64,000 bases of DNA, from positions 186,001 through 250,000 of the forward strand of contig JHZO01000006.1 in the NCBI GenBank assembly GCA_000620945.1, written 5' to 3'. Both the position numbers and the translations under genes were made by a program. Below the pieces are notes generated by a model that was given only the letters and a program-made list of their open reading frames with translations, did no database searches and had not been told where the DNA came from. Numbering within the stretch: the first letter of the stretch is position 1; each line of letters starts with the position of its first letter. The stretch comes from [Clostridium] viride DSM 6836. Lineage in GTDB: Bacteria > Bacillota > Clostridia > Oscillospirales > Oscillospiraceae. Of this stretch, positions 1 through 8,878 are shown in pieces.

Positions 1-1037
1 CTAGTAACTACAAAATTTGTACCATTAGACAAAGCCGATTGGTACGCACCGTTTATTTTAGTACTATCTACTTCAATTGGTTCAATAGTGTTTGTAATTG
101 TAAAAAGTTTAATGGGTGTACTTGGTGTGAATCCGCAAAACCGGTTCGTATCTGTGCCTGTTATAAAATATAAGGGTTCTTTCATGGTGTAAAGCTCGGC
201 TGAATTTCCTTGCAGATCAAATCGCTCAAGGCAATAGCCGCCCCCTTCTGTTGGAGGCTTGTTTTTAGAAACAAGAATCCAATCCGAGGTGATACCAACA
301 GAGCAAATTTTTTCTCCTTTTTGCAGGTTAATTTTTTTGCGTTCACCGTTTGTGCTCCCAATATAAATAGATACTTGGCCCTTTTCGCCTACCGAATAGA
401 TATAATGATCTTTGGACGCTACAATATCATCGCTCATATAATCAGCCTGATCAGGCGTAAACGTTAGAAGTGGTTCCACATTCAAGTTGCTTGTAATCTT
501 TTTTACACCAAATTCACCATCCGTGAGTTCATTCATATAACTAAAGATTACCTCACCAGCATTGCGGCATAACAATGGACCAAGTGAAAACTTTGTGATA
601 GATAAGTCGCAAACCTTTTCCATTCCCCGTTGATTGATGTAAGAGATGGAGGAAATCGGCTGCATTTTATCGCTTTGTGAAACCCAGGTTAGCAACACGC
701 CATCATAGGCGTATACCGCCGAGAGGCAATGGCCAAATTGCTCAACCGAAAACTCTTCAGTAATTTTCTTCCTTGAAAGATCATAAAGAACAAATTTATA
801 ACAATATTTTGAAGGTGCTTGTATGGATTCTTCTTCAGCGGGGTTTCGTTTTTGTGTATCGTATACAAGCAGCAAAAGCTGGTTTTCAAAATAGTCATAA
901 ACACCAAAGGATTGATTTTCCTCCAAGGCTAGGTTTGAAAGCTCAAATGCCTGGATATTCTCTTTTGAATCTCCAGGCTGATTGCATCCAGCCAGAATTA
1001 ATGTAACAAACAATAGTATGCAGAGAACTCGTTTCAT
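1..1037 (-). CDS. Putative lipoprotein, 3' end beyond the window
   Basis: The frame is open from an ATG at 1037 to base 1, giving about 345 residues with no stop, so the C-terminus lies outside the window. The start is supported by GAGGTGAT a few bases upstream. The N-terminus MKRVLCILLFVTLILAGC is a type II signal peptide with lipobox LAGC, so the product should be lipid-anchored on the outer face of the membrane. The rest is hydrophilic, with alternating beta-type segments and repeated Asp/Ser/Tyr-rich stretches resembling bacterial beta-propeller lipoproteins. I recognise no specific family, and the propeller idea is inference. The gene is AT-rich compared with the core of the window and sits beside broken genes, which suggests it belongs to a laterally acquired segment. 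Confidence 0.75.
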   Translation of the reverse strand, partial: MKRVLCILLFVTLILAGCNQPGDSKENIQAFELSNLALEENQSFGVYDYFENQLLLLVYDTQKRNPAEEESIQAPSKYCYKFVLYDLSRKKITEEFSVEQFGHCLSAVYAYDGVLLTWVSQSDKMQPISSISYINQRGMEKVCDLSITKFSLGPLLCRNAGEVIFSYMNELTDGEFGVKKITSNLNVEPLLTFTPDQADYMSDDIVASKDHYIYSVGEKGQVSIYIGSTNGERKKINLQKGEKICSVGITSDWILVSKNKPPTEGGGYCLERFDLQGNSAELYTMKEPLYFITGTDTNRFCGFTPSTPIKLFTITNTIEPIEVDSTKINGAYQSALSNGTNFVVT

Positions 1038-1122
1038 TGATATCACCTCGTCTATCATCCAATCTGCTGCTCTTCATATATGAACAAAGCGGCAGATGGA
1101 TGATTTGGTTAAGCTACTCTGA

Positions 1123-1575
1123 CTAAGTAACCGCTGCAGTTTTCATATCACTTTGGCCAGCCCAATACTGTCCAAAGTATGCGTTATTATAATGTGGGTC
1201 ATTGTAACCATATTGAATTGTGCCTGTGGTTACCCAGCGCTCAGAGGATGTAATCACAATAAAATGACCAGCCGTTGTATATCCAAGCCCTGGAATATTA
1301 CTTACACTTGCAACAATGGCGCATTTGTTGCTCAAACTAAACCAAATATTATTATACATCGTTGTCAAGCTCATGCCACTTACTGCGGTTCTGGAATAGT
1401 TTTTTCCAGTGTAATTTTTCAAGACGGTAGCAATATTGGCAGAGGATGATTCTGCTGTTGTGGTTCCAAGCTGTGTGCCGAACCAATCTTGAGATTTACT
1501 ATAATCTCCTGTAACGCCTTCATAGACCATTTTAGTACTCGCTGGGCCACAGTAATAAGTCCTTTTAAACGTTCT
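1123..1575 (-). pseudogene. C39-like cysteine peptidase remnant, 5' end broken
   Basis: The reading frame contains a C39-like (papain-fold) peptidase core: YYCGPAS with the catalytic Cys near 1545, GHFIVI with the catalytic His, and a C-terminal NDPHYNNAYFGQYW block typical of the family. The first ATG (1530) lies after the catalytic Cys, so a protein starting there would be inactive. Upstream the same frame is closed by TAA at 1576-1578 and again at 1612-1614, with no signal peptide joined on. Family members are normally secreted with 50 or more residues before this Cys. The simplest reading is a decayed gene that lost its start and leader. A non-canonical start between 1546 and 1575 is possible but no ribosome site is visible. 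Confidence 0.6.
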
Positions 1576-1930
1576 TTAGATATAACTTAGGCGGGGATTT
1601 CGGTTATTGAATTAACTTGTTGCTAGAGTTTCTTAATACTAAATACTATCCCAATATGTTGAATTTTACCGCATCGCCTCATAGCTTTTTCTGACCTCAA
1701 ACCAATCTGTAAAGTAAGCTCGCTGTTTATGCTTCGCTCAGTAATTAAACAGTATAGAAAACGCCTTACAGATATTATGAGAATCCGTTTTTAATGGCGA
1801 TTCAAATTTGAATAAAACTACGTAGTTGAATTTTATATTATCAAGATATTTTAAGATATCAATAGATTATGCGCGAGTTAAGTGTTTTAGCGCGTGAATG
1901 GTTGGTTGCCACCCAGTTTTACAACAAAAA
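1576..1930. other. AT-rich intergenic stretch without a recognisable gene
   Basis: About 350 bases with stops in all frames and no convincing ribosome site. It lies between two broken genes and is probably decayed element DNA. In the frame of the peptidase remnant, eleven open codons (1579-1611) between two stops could be residual leader sequence. Nothing else is identifiable. Confidence 0.4.
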
Positions 1931-1960
1931 CCAGCTCCAAGGCCAAAGCCTTGGAGCTGG
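1931..1960 (-). terminator. Rho-independent terminator after the recombinase remnant
   Basis: A perfect 13-bp inverted repeat (CCAGCTCCAAGGC and its complement) with a 4-nt loop is followed on the minus strand by TTTTTG. It lies 9 bases beyond the recombinase stop codon. A shorter T stretch on the plus side would allow weak bidirectional action. Confidence 0.8.
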
Positions 1961-1968
1961 TTTTAATG

Positions 1969-2292
1969 TTATGCAATCCAATTATCCAGAGCATCTAACT
2001 TCTCAACCTCCTTGACCACCTTAGACTTTATAAGATGAATATAAATGTCGTAGGTTGTCTTAACGGAAGCATGTCCTAACTGTGCGCTAATAACTTTAAT
2101 ATCAACGTCATTTTCGAAACACCTAGTTGCATAGGTGTGCCGTAAACAGTGCATCGTAGCATGATCAATATTAGTTTTGGCAAGGAGTCTATCAAAGATC
2201 TTGCTTCCAACATGATTCCAATTGAGCAAGTCATGCTGCATTGCCCTATGTTTACTACGGTCACCACAACAAAAAACAAGCGGTATTCCCAA
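1969..2292 (-). pseudogene. Tyrosine recombinase (integrase), C-terminal remnant
   Basis: The 107-residue frame holds the C-terminal half of a phage/ICE-type tyrosine recombinase catalytic domain: HCLRHTYATR (second Arg and its His), QLGHASVKTTYDIYIH (the third His region and the nucleophilic Tyr). The N-terminal arm-binding and core-binding domains and the first catalytic Arg, together about 250 residues, are absent. The 5' edge of the frame runs into the terminator of the V-ATPase operon at 2276-2316, so the gene was cut there. A functional integrase is excluded. It marks the right edge of a degraded integrated element. Confidence 0.8.
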
Positions 2293-2316
2293 GTCATCTT
2301 CGGGGATACCGCTTGT
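2276..2316 (-). terminator. Terminator of the V-type ATPase operon
   Basis: A long inverted repeat (arms 2276-2290 and 2302-2316, eleven outer base pairs perfect) is followed on the minus strand by TTTTTTG. It lies 76 bases past the subunit D stop. The truncated recombinase frame starts inside it, so it also marks the junction between core chromosome and acquired DNA. Confidence 0.7.
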
Positions 2317-2391
2317 TCTTATTTCGTCTTACCGTAGAACTGGTCAAATCATGGTCAAACTCACGTTTTCACACAATTTAAACCGATTGAC

Positions 2392-3081
2392 TTACGCCTG
2401 CATGGCCTGGAGGGCCAAGGCATCCTCAGCCATTTTCTGCTCCAAGGCCTGCTTGAGTATCATATCCTTCACCTTCATCAGACGAATGGTAGCAGAACGC
2501 TCGTTTTCATCCAGCTTCATGGTGATGTATTTGATGTTCTCCTGCATCTGGGGAATCTTAACATATTCCAATGCATTGACGCGACGGCGGGTCTTTTCGA
2601 TTTCCTCGGCGAGAAGTTGAGAGGTCTTTTCAATCTGTGCCAAGCGGAGCATCCCCTCAAAGGCTTCCGCAAGAGCCTTTACAGCATCATCCAACTCACC
2701 GGAGGTGGTGGCAAAGCCGTAAGGATAAATCTCGCTGGGGTTATCGCTTTTGGTTTTAAAGGTGTAGAGAGGGACGTTCACCGACATAATGTTTCGGAAG
2801 CTCATCTCCAAATCTACGCTTTGCTTCGGATAGAGCAGAGACTGCTCCAGCACTTCGGGGGACATCAGGGCGGAAGCGACGGTAAAGGCGCTGTGGGCGC
2901 GCATCAGGGCCTCTTCCACGCTGCGGCGCATAGCCCGGTTTTCACGCACCACGTCCATGAACTGCTTCATCAGTTCGTCTCGCTTATCTTTCAGGAGCTT
3001 ATGGCCGCGGACGGCGGTCTTGAGTCGGCCTTTCAGCTTCGTCAGCTCCATACGGGTTGCATTGACGGTTGTTGCGGGCAA
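2392..3081 (-). CDS. ntpD: V-type ATP synthase subunit D
   Basis: The 229-residue product is the central-stalk rotor shaft that couples A3B3 catalysis to the membrane ring. The N-terminus PATTVNATRMELTKLKGRL and long heptad-rich helices at both ends (about residues 5-70 and 140-215) form the antiparallel coiled coil expected of the family, and the length is normal. It is the last gene of the operon, 41 bases after subunit B, and is followed by the operon terminator. Placement of D directly after A and B matches other bacterial V-ATPase operons. Confidence 0.95.
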   Translation of the reverse strand: MPATTVNATRMELTKLKGRLKTAVRGHKLLKDKRDELMKQFMDVVRENRAMRRSVEEALMRAHSAFTVASALMSPEVLEQSLLYPKQSVDLEMSFRNIMSVNVPLYTFKTKSDNPSEIYPYGFATTSGELDDAVKALAEAFEGMLRLAQIEKTSQLLAEEIEKTRRRVNALEYVKIPQMQENIKYITMKLDENERSATIRLMKVKDMILKQALEQKMAEDALALQAMQA

Positions 3082-3122
3082 CGAGTAACACCTGCCTTTC
3101 TGCTAGAAGCAATTGAAAAAGC

Positions 3123-4505
3123 TTACTGCTCGTTCTTGAGCAGATACTTATCAATGTGTTCCTGCTTGATTCGCTTCAGCTCACCCACGGGAAGCATAGA
3201 GAGAAGCTCCCAGCCAAGGTCAAGCGTTTCCTCAATGGAGCGGTTCTCGTCGAAGCCCTGAGAAACATAGCGACGCTCAAACTCGTCGGCAAAACGAGCA
3301 TACTTTAAGTCGGTGGGGGAGAGAGCAGCTTCGCCCAAGATGGACATCAGTTCCTTGTTCTCCTTACCGGTTGCGTAAGCGGCAAAGAGCTGATTCATGG
3401 TACCGGAATGATCCTCACGAGTTTTGCCTTCGCCGATACCCTTATCCTTCAAACGGGACAGAGAGGGAAGCACGTCAACGGGGGGAACTACGCCAGCACG
3501 GAACAGGTCACGGGAGAGGATGATCTGACCCTCGGTGATGTAACCAGTCAGGTCGGGGATGGGGTGGGTCTTATCATCTTCGGGCATGGTCAGAATGGGG
3601 ATCATGGTGATAGAACCCTCGTTGTTGAGGCGACGACCTGCACGTTCATACATGGTTGCAAGGTCGGTGTAAAGGTAACCGGGATAGCCACGACGACCAG
3701 GAACCTCTTTCTTAGCCGCAGAAACTTCACGAAGGGCTTCGGCGTAGTTGGTGATATCCGTCAGGATAACCAAGACGTGCATGCCCTTTTCAAAGGCAAG
3801 GTATTCCGCAGCGGTCAGTGCCATACGAGGGGTTGCGATACGTTCAACAGCAGGGTCATTTGCCAGGTTCGTAAAGAGCACGGTACGCTCAAGAGCGCCG
3901 GTACGGCGGAAGTCTTGAATGAAGAACTCGGACTCTTCGAAGGTGATGCCGATGGCAGCAAAGACCACGGCGAAGTTGGAGCTGTCGCCGCCGAGCACCT
4001 TGGCCTGACGAGCGATCTGAGCGGCCAGGTTTGCATGGGGGAGACCGGAACCGGAGAAAATCGGCAGCTTCTGGCCACGAACCAGCGTATTCAGACCATC
4101 GATGGTGGAAATGCCGGTCTGGATGAACTCGTTGGGGTAGTTACGGGCAGCCGGGTTCATGGCCAAACCATTGATATCGCGGTTTTCCACGGCCAGGATA
4201 TCGGGGCCGCCGTCAATGGGCTGTCCCATTCCGTTAAAAACACGACCAAGCATATCCTCGGATACGGCAAGTTCCAGGGGATGGCCAAGGAAGCGAATCT
4301 TGGAATCCTTTAAGTTGATGCCGGCAGAGGCCTCAAACAGCTGAACAATCGCGTTGTCGCCGTTGACTTCGAGCACCTTACAGCGACGCACGTCGCCGTT
4401 GGGGAGCTCGATCTCACCCAGCTCGTCGTAGGTAACGCCTTCGACATTACGAACGACCATCAGAGGTCCGTTGACCTCGTTAATCGTTTTGTACTCGCGA
4501 ATCAT
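3123..4505 (-). CDS. ntpB: V-type ATP synthase subunit B
   Basis: This 460-residue protein is the regulatory, non-catalytic nucleotide-site subunit of the V1 head, forming the A3B3 hexamer with subunit A. The start [18 protein letters not shown] and the segment [19 protein letters not shown], which replaces a true P-loop, are diagnostic of B. The ATG overlaps the subunit A stop by four bases (ATGA), which implies translational coupling and balanced synthesis of A and B. Length is normal and no key segment is missing. Confidence 0.97.
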   Translation of the reverse strand: MIREYKTINEVNGPLMVVRNVEGVTYDELGEIELPNGDVRRCKVLEVNGDNAIVQLFEASAGINLKDSKIRFLGHPLELAVSEDMLGRVFNGMGQPIDGGPDILAVENRDINGLAMNPAARNYPNEFIQTGISTIDGLNTLVRGQKLPIFSGSGLPHANLAAQIARQAKVLGGDSSNFAVVFAAIGITFEESEFFIQDFRRTGALERTVLFTNLANDPAVERIATPRMALTAAEYLAFEKGMHVLVILTDITNYAEALREVSAAKKEVPGRRGYPGYLYTDLATMYERAGRRLNNEGSITMIPILTMPEDDKTHPIPDLTGYITEGQIILSRDLFRAGVVPPVDVLPSLSRLKDKGIGEGKTREDHSGTMNQLFAAYATGKENKELMSILGEAALSPTDLKYARFADEFERRYVSQGFDENRSIEETLDLGWELLSMLPVGELKRIKQEHIDKYLLKNEQ

Positions 4506-6280
4506 ACGTCCAGACCTCCTTTGGCAGCAAGTTCCTCAATCTGTTTGGTCATGTCGGCATAGATGGAGTCGTAAGCAGCAAGGTATTCACTGACATCCAC
4601 GCCCTTTGCACGGCCCAGACGGTCACGTGCGGGAATCTCAAAGAGATCCATGACGGAGGCGCCCTTTTCAATGGCGCTGCGGCAGAGCTTATCATAGCCC
4701 AAGATCAGGCCAAGGAGTCTGCGCTGACGGTCATGGGAGGTAAAGCTGTCGATATCCGAGAAGGCATTCTGCTGGAGGAAGTCCTCGCGAATGATCTTGG
4801 CGGTTTCCAGGGTCAGCTGGTCGGCGGGGGACAAGGAGTCCTTACCAACGAGCTGCACAATTTCGTTCAGGCCGGCTTCTTCTTGCAGGATTGCCATAGC
4901 GCGCTCACGCTGTTGCAGGAAGTCAGGGCCAAGGTTCTCATCAAACCAGGGCTTGAGGGCATCCAGATACAAGGAGTAAGAACGCAGCCAGTTGATGGAG
5001 GGGAAGTGACGGCGGTAAGCAAGACCGGCGTCCAGAGCCCAGAAGACCTTAACGATACGCATGGTTGCCTGAGAAACTGGTTCAGACAAGTCGCCGCCTG
5101 GAGGGGAAACCGCGCCGATGGCGGTTAAGGAACCGCGGCGCTCGCCCTCGGAGGTCATACATTCCACTACGCCGGCACGTTCATAGAACTGAGCCAGACG
5201 GGAGGAAAGGTATGCAGGGTAACCTTCTTCGCCGGGCATTTCTTCCAGACGACCGGACATTTCACGAAGAGCTTCGGCCCAACGAGAGGTGGAGTCAGCG
5301 ATGACGGCAACGTCATACCCCATGTCGCGGAAGTACTCGGCAATGGTGATGCCCGTGTAGATGGAAGCTTCACGAGCGGCAACGGGCATATCGGAGGTAT
5401 TGGCGATGAGGACCGTACGCTTCATCAGGGATTCGCCCGTACGTGGGTCAACCAGTTCGGGAAATTCACGAAGTACGTCGGTCATCTCGTTTCCGCGTTC
5501 GCCGCAGCCGATGTAAACAACGATATCCACGTCCGACCACTTGGCCAGCTGATGCTGAACCACCGTTTTACCGGAACCGAAGGGGCCGGGGACGGCAGCC
5601 GTACCACCCTTTGCCACCGGGAACAGGGTATCGATGACGCGCTGTCCGGACTGCAAGGGGGTTTTGGGGGTGTACTTATGCTTATAAGGGCGGCCGATAC
5701 GGACGGGCCAACGCTGAATCATGTCGAGTTCCACGGTTTCGCCCTTATCGGTCTTGAGGACGGCCACGGTCTGCTCGATGGTGTATTCTCCGGCCGGTGA
5801 GACCGACTCGATGACACCGCTCATTCTGGGGGGAATCATAACTTTGTGCAGGACAACGGCGGTTTCCTGGACGGTGCCGATAACGTCACCAGCGGAAACC
5901 TTGGTGCCAGGGGTCATCACGGGCTGGAAGGCCCATTTCTTCGTGCGATCCAGAGGAGGAACCTCCACACCACGAGTGATGGTGGCACCGGAGAGCTCCA
6001 TGATCTTTTCCAGAGGACGCTGAATGCCGTCATAGATGGTTTCAATCAAACCGGGGCCAAGCTCAACGGAGAGGGGATACCCGGTGGTTTCCACTTCTGC
6101 GCCGGGGCCAAGGCCGGAGGTTTCTTCATAAACCTGAATGGCGGCGGAATCGCCCGTCATGGTGAGGATCTCACCAATCAGGCGCTGATTTCCCACGCGG
6201 ACCACGTCGGCCATGTTGGCATCGCTAAGGCCCGTGGCGACGACCAGCGGACCGGAAACTTTAACAATTTTTCCGCTCAA
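4502..6280 (-). CDS. ntpA: V-type ATP synthase subunit A (catalytic)
   Basis: The catalytic subunit hydrolyses or makes ATP in the V1 head. The Walker A motif [13 protein letters not shown], the family-specific bulge domain (about residues 110-200) and the [11 protein letters not shown] segment are all present. I chose the TTG at 6280 (protein begins (M)[12 protein letters not shown], 592 residues) because AGAAGG sits 8 bases upstream and the alignment of V-type A subunits begins there. A GTG at 6337 would add 19 residues of non-homologous sequence and has no ribosome site. The gene follows subunit F and overlaps subunit B by four bases. Confidence 0.96.
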   Translation of the reverse strand: MSGKIVKVSGPLVVATGLSDANMADVVRVGNQRLIGEILTMTGDSAAIQVYEETSGLGPGAEVETTGYPLSVELGPGLIETIYDGIQRPLEKIMELSGATITRGVEVPPLDRTKKWAFQPVMTPGTKVSAGDVIGTVQETAVVLHKVMIPPRMSGVIESVSPAGEYTIEQTVAVLKTDKGETVELDMIQRWPVRIGRPYKHKYTPKTPLQSGQRVIDTLFPVAKGGTAAVPGPFGSGKTVVQHQLAKWSDVDIVVYIGCGERGNEMTDVLREFPELVDPRTGESLMKRTVLIANTSDMPVAAREASIYTGITIAEYFRDMGYDVAVIADSTSRWAEALREMSGRLEEMPGEEGYPAYLSSRLAQFYERAGVVECMTSEGERRGSLTAIGAVSPPGGDLSEPVSQATMRIVKVFWALDAGLAYRRHFPSINWLRSYSLYLDALKPWFDENLGPDFLQQRERAMAILQEEAGLNEIVQLVGKDSLSPADQLTLETAKIIREDFLQQNAFSDIDSFTSHDRQRRLLGLILGYDKLCRSAIEKGASVMDLFEIPARDRLGRAKGVDVSEYLAAYDSIYADMTKQIEELAAKGGLDV

Positions 6281-6343
6281 ATTGCAAAACCTTCTTTCGG
6301 GTGAAATTCCCTGCCTGGCAGGGGAAGGAGGAAGCACTCCACG

Positions 6344-6652
6344 TTAGAGGATGTCTGCGCCAATGGCGCGTTCGACGGCACGGGACACGTTGGCCATGCC
6401 GATGCCCAGGGAGCCTTCCTTGCCGGGAATCAGGATGATGGCGGGAGTCAGTTCATCCTTATAGCGGTGAATCTCTGCCTCCAAAGAGGGGGCGAGTTGC
6501 TCTGTTAAATAGATGACAGCGTAGTTTTCCTTTGCCAGCTTGTGGAGGGTGGTACGCGCTTCCTCCGCATGTTCCACGGGGAAAACATCCAGGCCAAGCA
6601 CTTTGAAGCCCATGACGCTGTCCCGGTCGCCCAAAACTGCGATATTATACAT
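6344..6652 (-). CDS. ntpG: V-type ATP synthase subunit F
   Basis: A 102-residue Rossmann-like protein that binds the central stalk with D and modulates ATPase activity; it is called NtpG in Enterococcus. The pattern IAVLGDRDSVMGFKVLGL at the N-terminus is characteristic of subunit F. The ATG overlaps the end of subunit C by eight bases, indicating coupled translation. The position between C and A is the usual one for bacterial V-ATPases. Confidence 0.93.
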   Translation of the reverse strand: MYNIAVLGDRDSVMGFKVLGLDVFPVEHAEEARTTLHKLAKENYAVIYLTEQLAPSLEAEIHRYKDELTPAIILIPGKEGSLGIGMANVSRAVERAIGADIL

Positions 6653-7643
6653 AGGAATCTCTCAGCCTTTCTTGAATGATTTCAGAAGGAAGGTTGGCCA
6701 TGCGACCGGTGAGGATGATGCGGATGGCCGTTAACTCACTTTCCTTGGCGGCAAGATACGCAATGACGGGAGCTTCCCCAAAGGCCACGTACTTCGCACT
6801 TTTTAGATAGCTCGTGATGGCGTTATCACACAGCTTTTCGAAGTGCGTGAGGCGACCACCATTTAGTGCAGCCACACCGGCTTCTGCCGCTTCCTTCAAA
6901 GGAGACAGGGCAAAGAGTTCGGCCAGGGAACCACCGGCAGAGGCGGAGGTCAAGACGCGGGTAACATCCATGTTGCCACCGGAGAAGAGAATGTCACGCA
7001 AGAATTCTGCGGACTTTCCCATACGAATGGTGCGAACCGCGGTGCGAAGGTTTGCCGCATCAATGCTAATGCGCACATAGCCAGCCAAAAAGGCGGACTC
7101 CACGCGGGTTGCAATTTGGAACATGTCTTGATAGTAGGCACGATCCAAAATGAGATCGGCAAGCTGTGGGTCACGGGTGGTTCCCAGGGTTTCACGTGCT
7201 AACAAAATGGCTTGCTGTAAGATAGGAGGAATGCCGCGCAAGTCGGAGGCATTCAGCTTATCGATCAGCTCGCGGACAGGAACTCGTCCTAAATCCATCA
7301 GCAGGTGTTCTGGCTCGCTGCCCGTGGCTTCTGCCTTCAAGAGCACCTTGACGTTGTGATAGTCATAGCGAACCTTAAAGACATCAATGAGGGCCGGAAC
7401 GGGCACAAAGGCTGCCAAATCCGCAAATATGGTTCGTTGCTCGGCGGACAGGGTATCATGTATGGTGTTTACATTCAGAGGCACCATCTCCGGATATCCG
7501 CATTCGGTAAGTACCTTGGCGGCATCCTCTGCGGTGGGAGCGTCGAGCATACGCTGCATACGCTCACGGGTGAGAAGATTGGCTTCCAAGGCGCGGACCC
7601 GGGTGGAGATGAATAAATAATCGATATCTTTGACCGTTGCCAA
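6645..7643 (-). CDS. ntpC: V-type ATP synthase subunit C
   Basis: This is the socket (eukaryotic subunit d homologue) between the central rotor shaft and the K ring. It is mostly helical, about 332 residues. I place the start at the TTG at 7643 (product begins (M)ATVKDIDYLFISTRVR), because a perfect AAAGGAGG lies six bases upstream; an in-frame GTG at 7664 would place that ribosome site inside the gene. It overlaps subunit F. It is separated from subunit E by about 100 bases that hold a strong hairpin. Confidence 0.92.
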   Translation of the reverse strand: MATVKDIDYLFISTRVRALEANLLTRERMQRMLDAPTAEDAAKVLTECGYPEMVPLNVNTIHDTLSAEQRTIFADLAAFVPVPALIDVFKVRYDYHNVKVLLKAEATGSEPEHLLMDLGRVPVRELIDKLNASDLRGIPPILQQAILLARETLGTTRDPQLADLILDRAYYQDMFQIATRVESAFLAGYVRISIDAANLRTAVRTIRMGKSAEFLRDILFSGGNMDVTRVLTSASAGGSLAELFALSPLKEAAEAGVAALNGGRLTHFEKLCDNAITSYLKSAKYVAFGEAPVIAYLAAKESELTAIRIILTGRMANLPSEIIQERLRDSYV

Positions 7644-7696
7644 AGTCGACCTCCTTTCTCCCACGAAGGACTCATTCGCGGGATTCTAATGAGGAA

Positions 7697-7740
7697 CCCA
7701 TTTGGTCAGGGGAGCCTATTTGCCTCCCCTGACAAATGGG
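7697..7740 (-). other. Intercistronic stem-loop between V-ATPase E and C genes
   Basis: The two arms (CCCATTTGGTCAGGGGAG and its near-exact complement, one bulged base) form a stem of about 17 bp with a short loop. No T-run follows in the direction of transcription, so it is not a standard terminator. By analogy with processed polycistronic mRNAs it could protect the upstream G/H-I-K-E message and so raise stalk and ring subunits relative to the catalytic head. That role is inference. Confidence 0.6.
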
Positions 7741-7743
7741 CGT

Positions 7744-8343
7744 TTAATCGAAAAGAGCCTTTGCTACTTCGCCGGACAGATCGACCCGGACGAGGCGTAA
7801 CAGGGTTTCAAAGGTGCAGTTGGTTTCGATTTGTCCATCACTGAGGAGCAAACCGCCACCGGTTTGACGATGCTCAGACGAGAGCGTGAGAGATGCCGGT
7901 TTTCCTGCCTGTTGCAGGAGGGCATTGGCCTCATTCATAATCTGATCGCCATACTGCTTGGCATCCTCTGCCGAAAGAACCAGGGATTCCTTCCCGCTAA
8001 AGGAGGACTTGGCGGCAAGCTTTGCCAGCAAGGAGATGTAGTCTGCTTCGGGAAGTTTGCGGAGCTGTTCCGAAGCAAGAGCGAAGGCGCGATCTACCAT
8101 GCCCTGCTTTGCTGCCAGGGTATCCTTGCGTGCTTCCAAGTGAGAGGCACCGGCGAGGTTTTCCTCTCGCTCTTGTGCATTGGCTGCACCGCGGCGAGTG
8201 AGTTCCTCGTATTCGCGCTGTGCCTGGGCTTCATAACGGGCGCGAATGGAGGCTGCGTCCGCTTCGGCTTTTTGGAGCACTTCATTGATTTCGGCTTGCG
8301 CATCGCTCAAAATTCGTTCTGTGATTTTTTCAATGCCATTCAT
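7744..8343 (-). CDS. ntpE: V-type ATP synthase subunit E
   Basis: A 199-residue peripheral-stalk subunit that, paired with the G/H subunit, holds the A3B3 head static. The first half is a continuous charged Ala/Glu/Arg-rich coiled coil (about residues 5-100); the C-terminal half is the globular head-binding domain ending in GEVAKALFD. AAAGGATGG lies upstream of the ATG. It follows subunit K by 45 bases. Confidence 0.93.
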   Translation of the reverse strand: MNGIEKITERILSDAQAEINEVLQKAEADAASIRARYEAQAQREYEELTRRGAANAQEREENLAGASHLEARKDTLAAKQGMVDRAFALASEQLRKLPEADYISLLAKLAAKSSFSGKESLVLSAEDAKQYGDQIMNEANALLQQAGKPASLTLSSEHRQTGGGLLLSDGQIETNCTFETLLRLVRVDLSGEVAKALFD

Positions 8344-8388
8344 TCTGTTTTGACCATCCTTTCTTTTGATGGTTTTAAGCTCAAGGGC

Positions 8389-8877
8389 TTAAACAACGCC
8401 CATGCTGTTGATCATCAGGAAGGAGGCCAAGAGGCAAAGGATGGCGTAGAATTCCACCATGATGGCCATGATGAGGCCCTTGGACATTTCCTCGGGACGC
8501 TTTGCAATAAGAGCAACACCGGCTGCGGCGCAGCGACCCTGAGCAACTGCGGTGATCATGCCGCCAATGCCCATACAAAGACCTGCTGCCAGGAAACCAA
8601 GACCCTGTGCAATCGTGAGGTTGGGCATAGCACCGGCGAAGAAGCCCATCTTCATCATGGCAAAGAACCAGATAACCAGACCATAAAGGCCCTGCGTACC
8701 GGGGATAATCTGCAGAATCAAGCACTGAGAGAACTTGTTGGGGTCTTCGGACAGGACGCCGGCAGCGGCTTCACCGACGAGACCAACGCCACGGCCGGAG
8801 CCGGCGCAGGCAAGGGCTACAGAAAGAACGGCGCCGAGGAAGCCGATCTGTGTACCACAGTTTGCTAAAAATTCCAT
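8389..8877 (-). CDS. ntpK: V-type ATP synthase subunit K, probably Na+-binding
   Basis: The 162-residue proteolipid forms the rotor ring. It has four transmembrane helices, the duplicated two-hairpin form seen in Enterococcus NtpK. Residues that in NtpK bind Na+ through side chains are conserved: Thr61 and Gln62 in IPGTQGLYG, Gln113 in AVAQG and Glu142 in MVEFYA, matching T64, Q65, Q110 and E139. Ile58 stands in for Leu61, which binds through its backbone. This predicts Na+ rather than H+ coupling, which remains an inference. The gene follows subunit I by one base. Confidence 0.95.
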   Translation of the reverse strand: MEFLANCGTQIGFLGAVLSVALACAGSGRGVGLVGEAAAGVLSEDPNKFSQCLILQIIPGTQGLYGLVIWFFAMMKMGFFAGAMPNLTIAQGLGFLAAGLCMGIGGMITAVAQGRCAAAGVALIAKRPEEMSKGLIMAIMVEFYAILCLLASFLMINSMGVV

Positions 8878-8878
8878 T

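Noticed and set aside
2341-2360. Direct repeat TGGTCAAA as an attachment site
   Set aside because: Only eight bases, both copies on one side of the junction; the other end of the element is outside the window, so it cannot be called an att site.
3408-4313. 301-codon plus-strand open frame opposite V-ATPase subunit B
   Set aside because: It is antisense to a conserved gene, has no ribosome site and its product has no recognisable fold; codon bias of the real gene creates it.
6281-6337. GTG start for V-ATPase subunit A
   Set aside because: It adds 19 unrelated residues and has no ribosome site, while TTG 6280 has AGAAGG at the right distance.
7831-8868. 345-codon plus-strand frame across V-ATPase E and K genes
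   Set aside because: It spans two conserved genes and their gap in antisense; Cys/Gly/His-rich product without family features.
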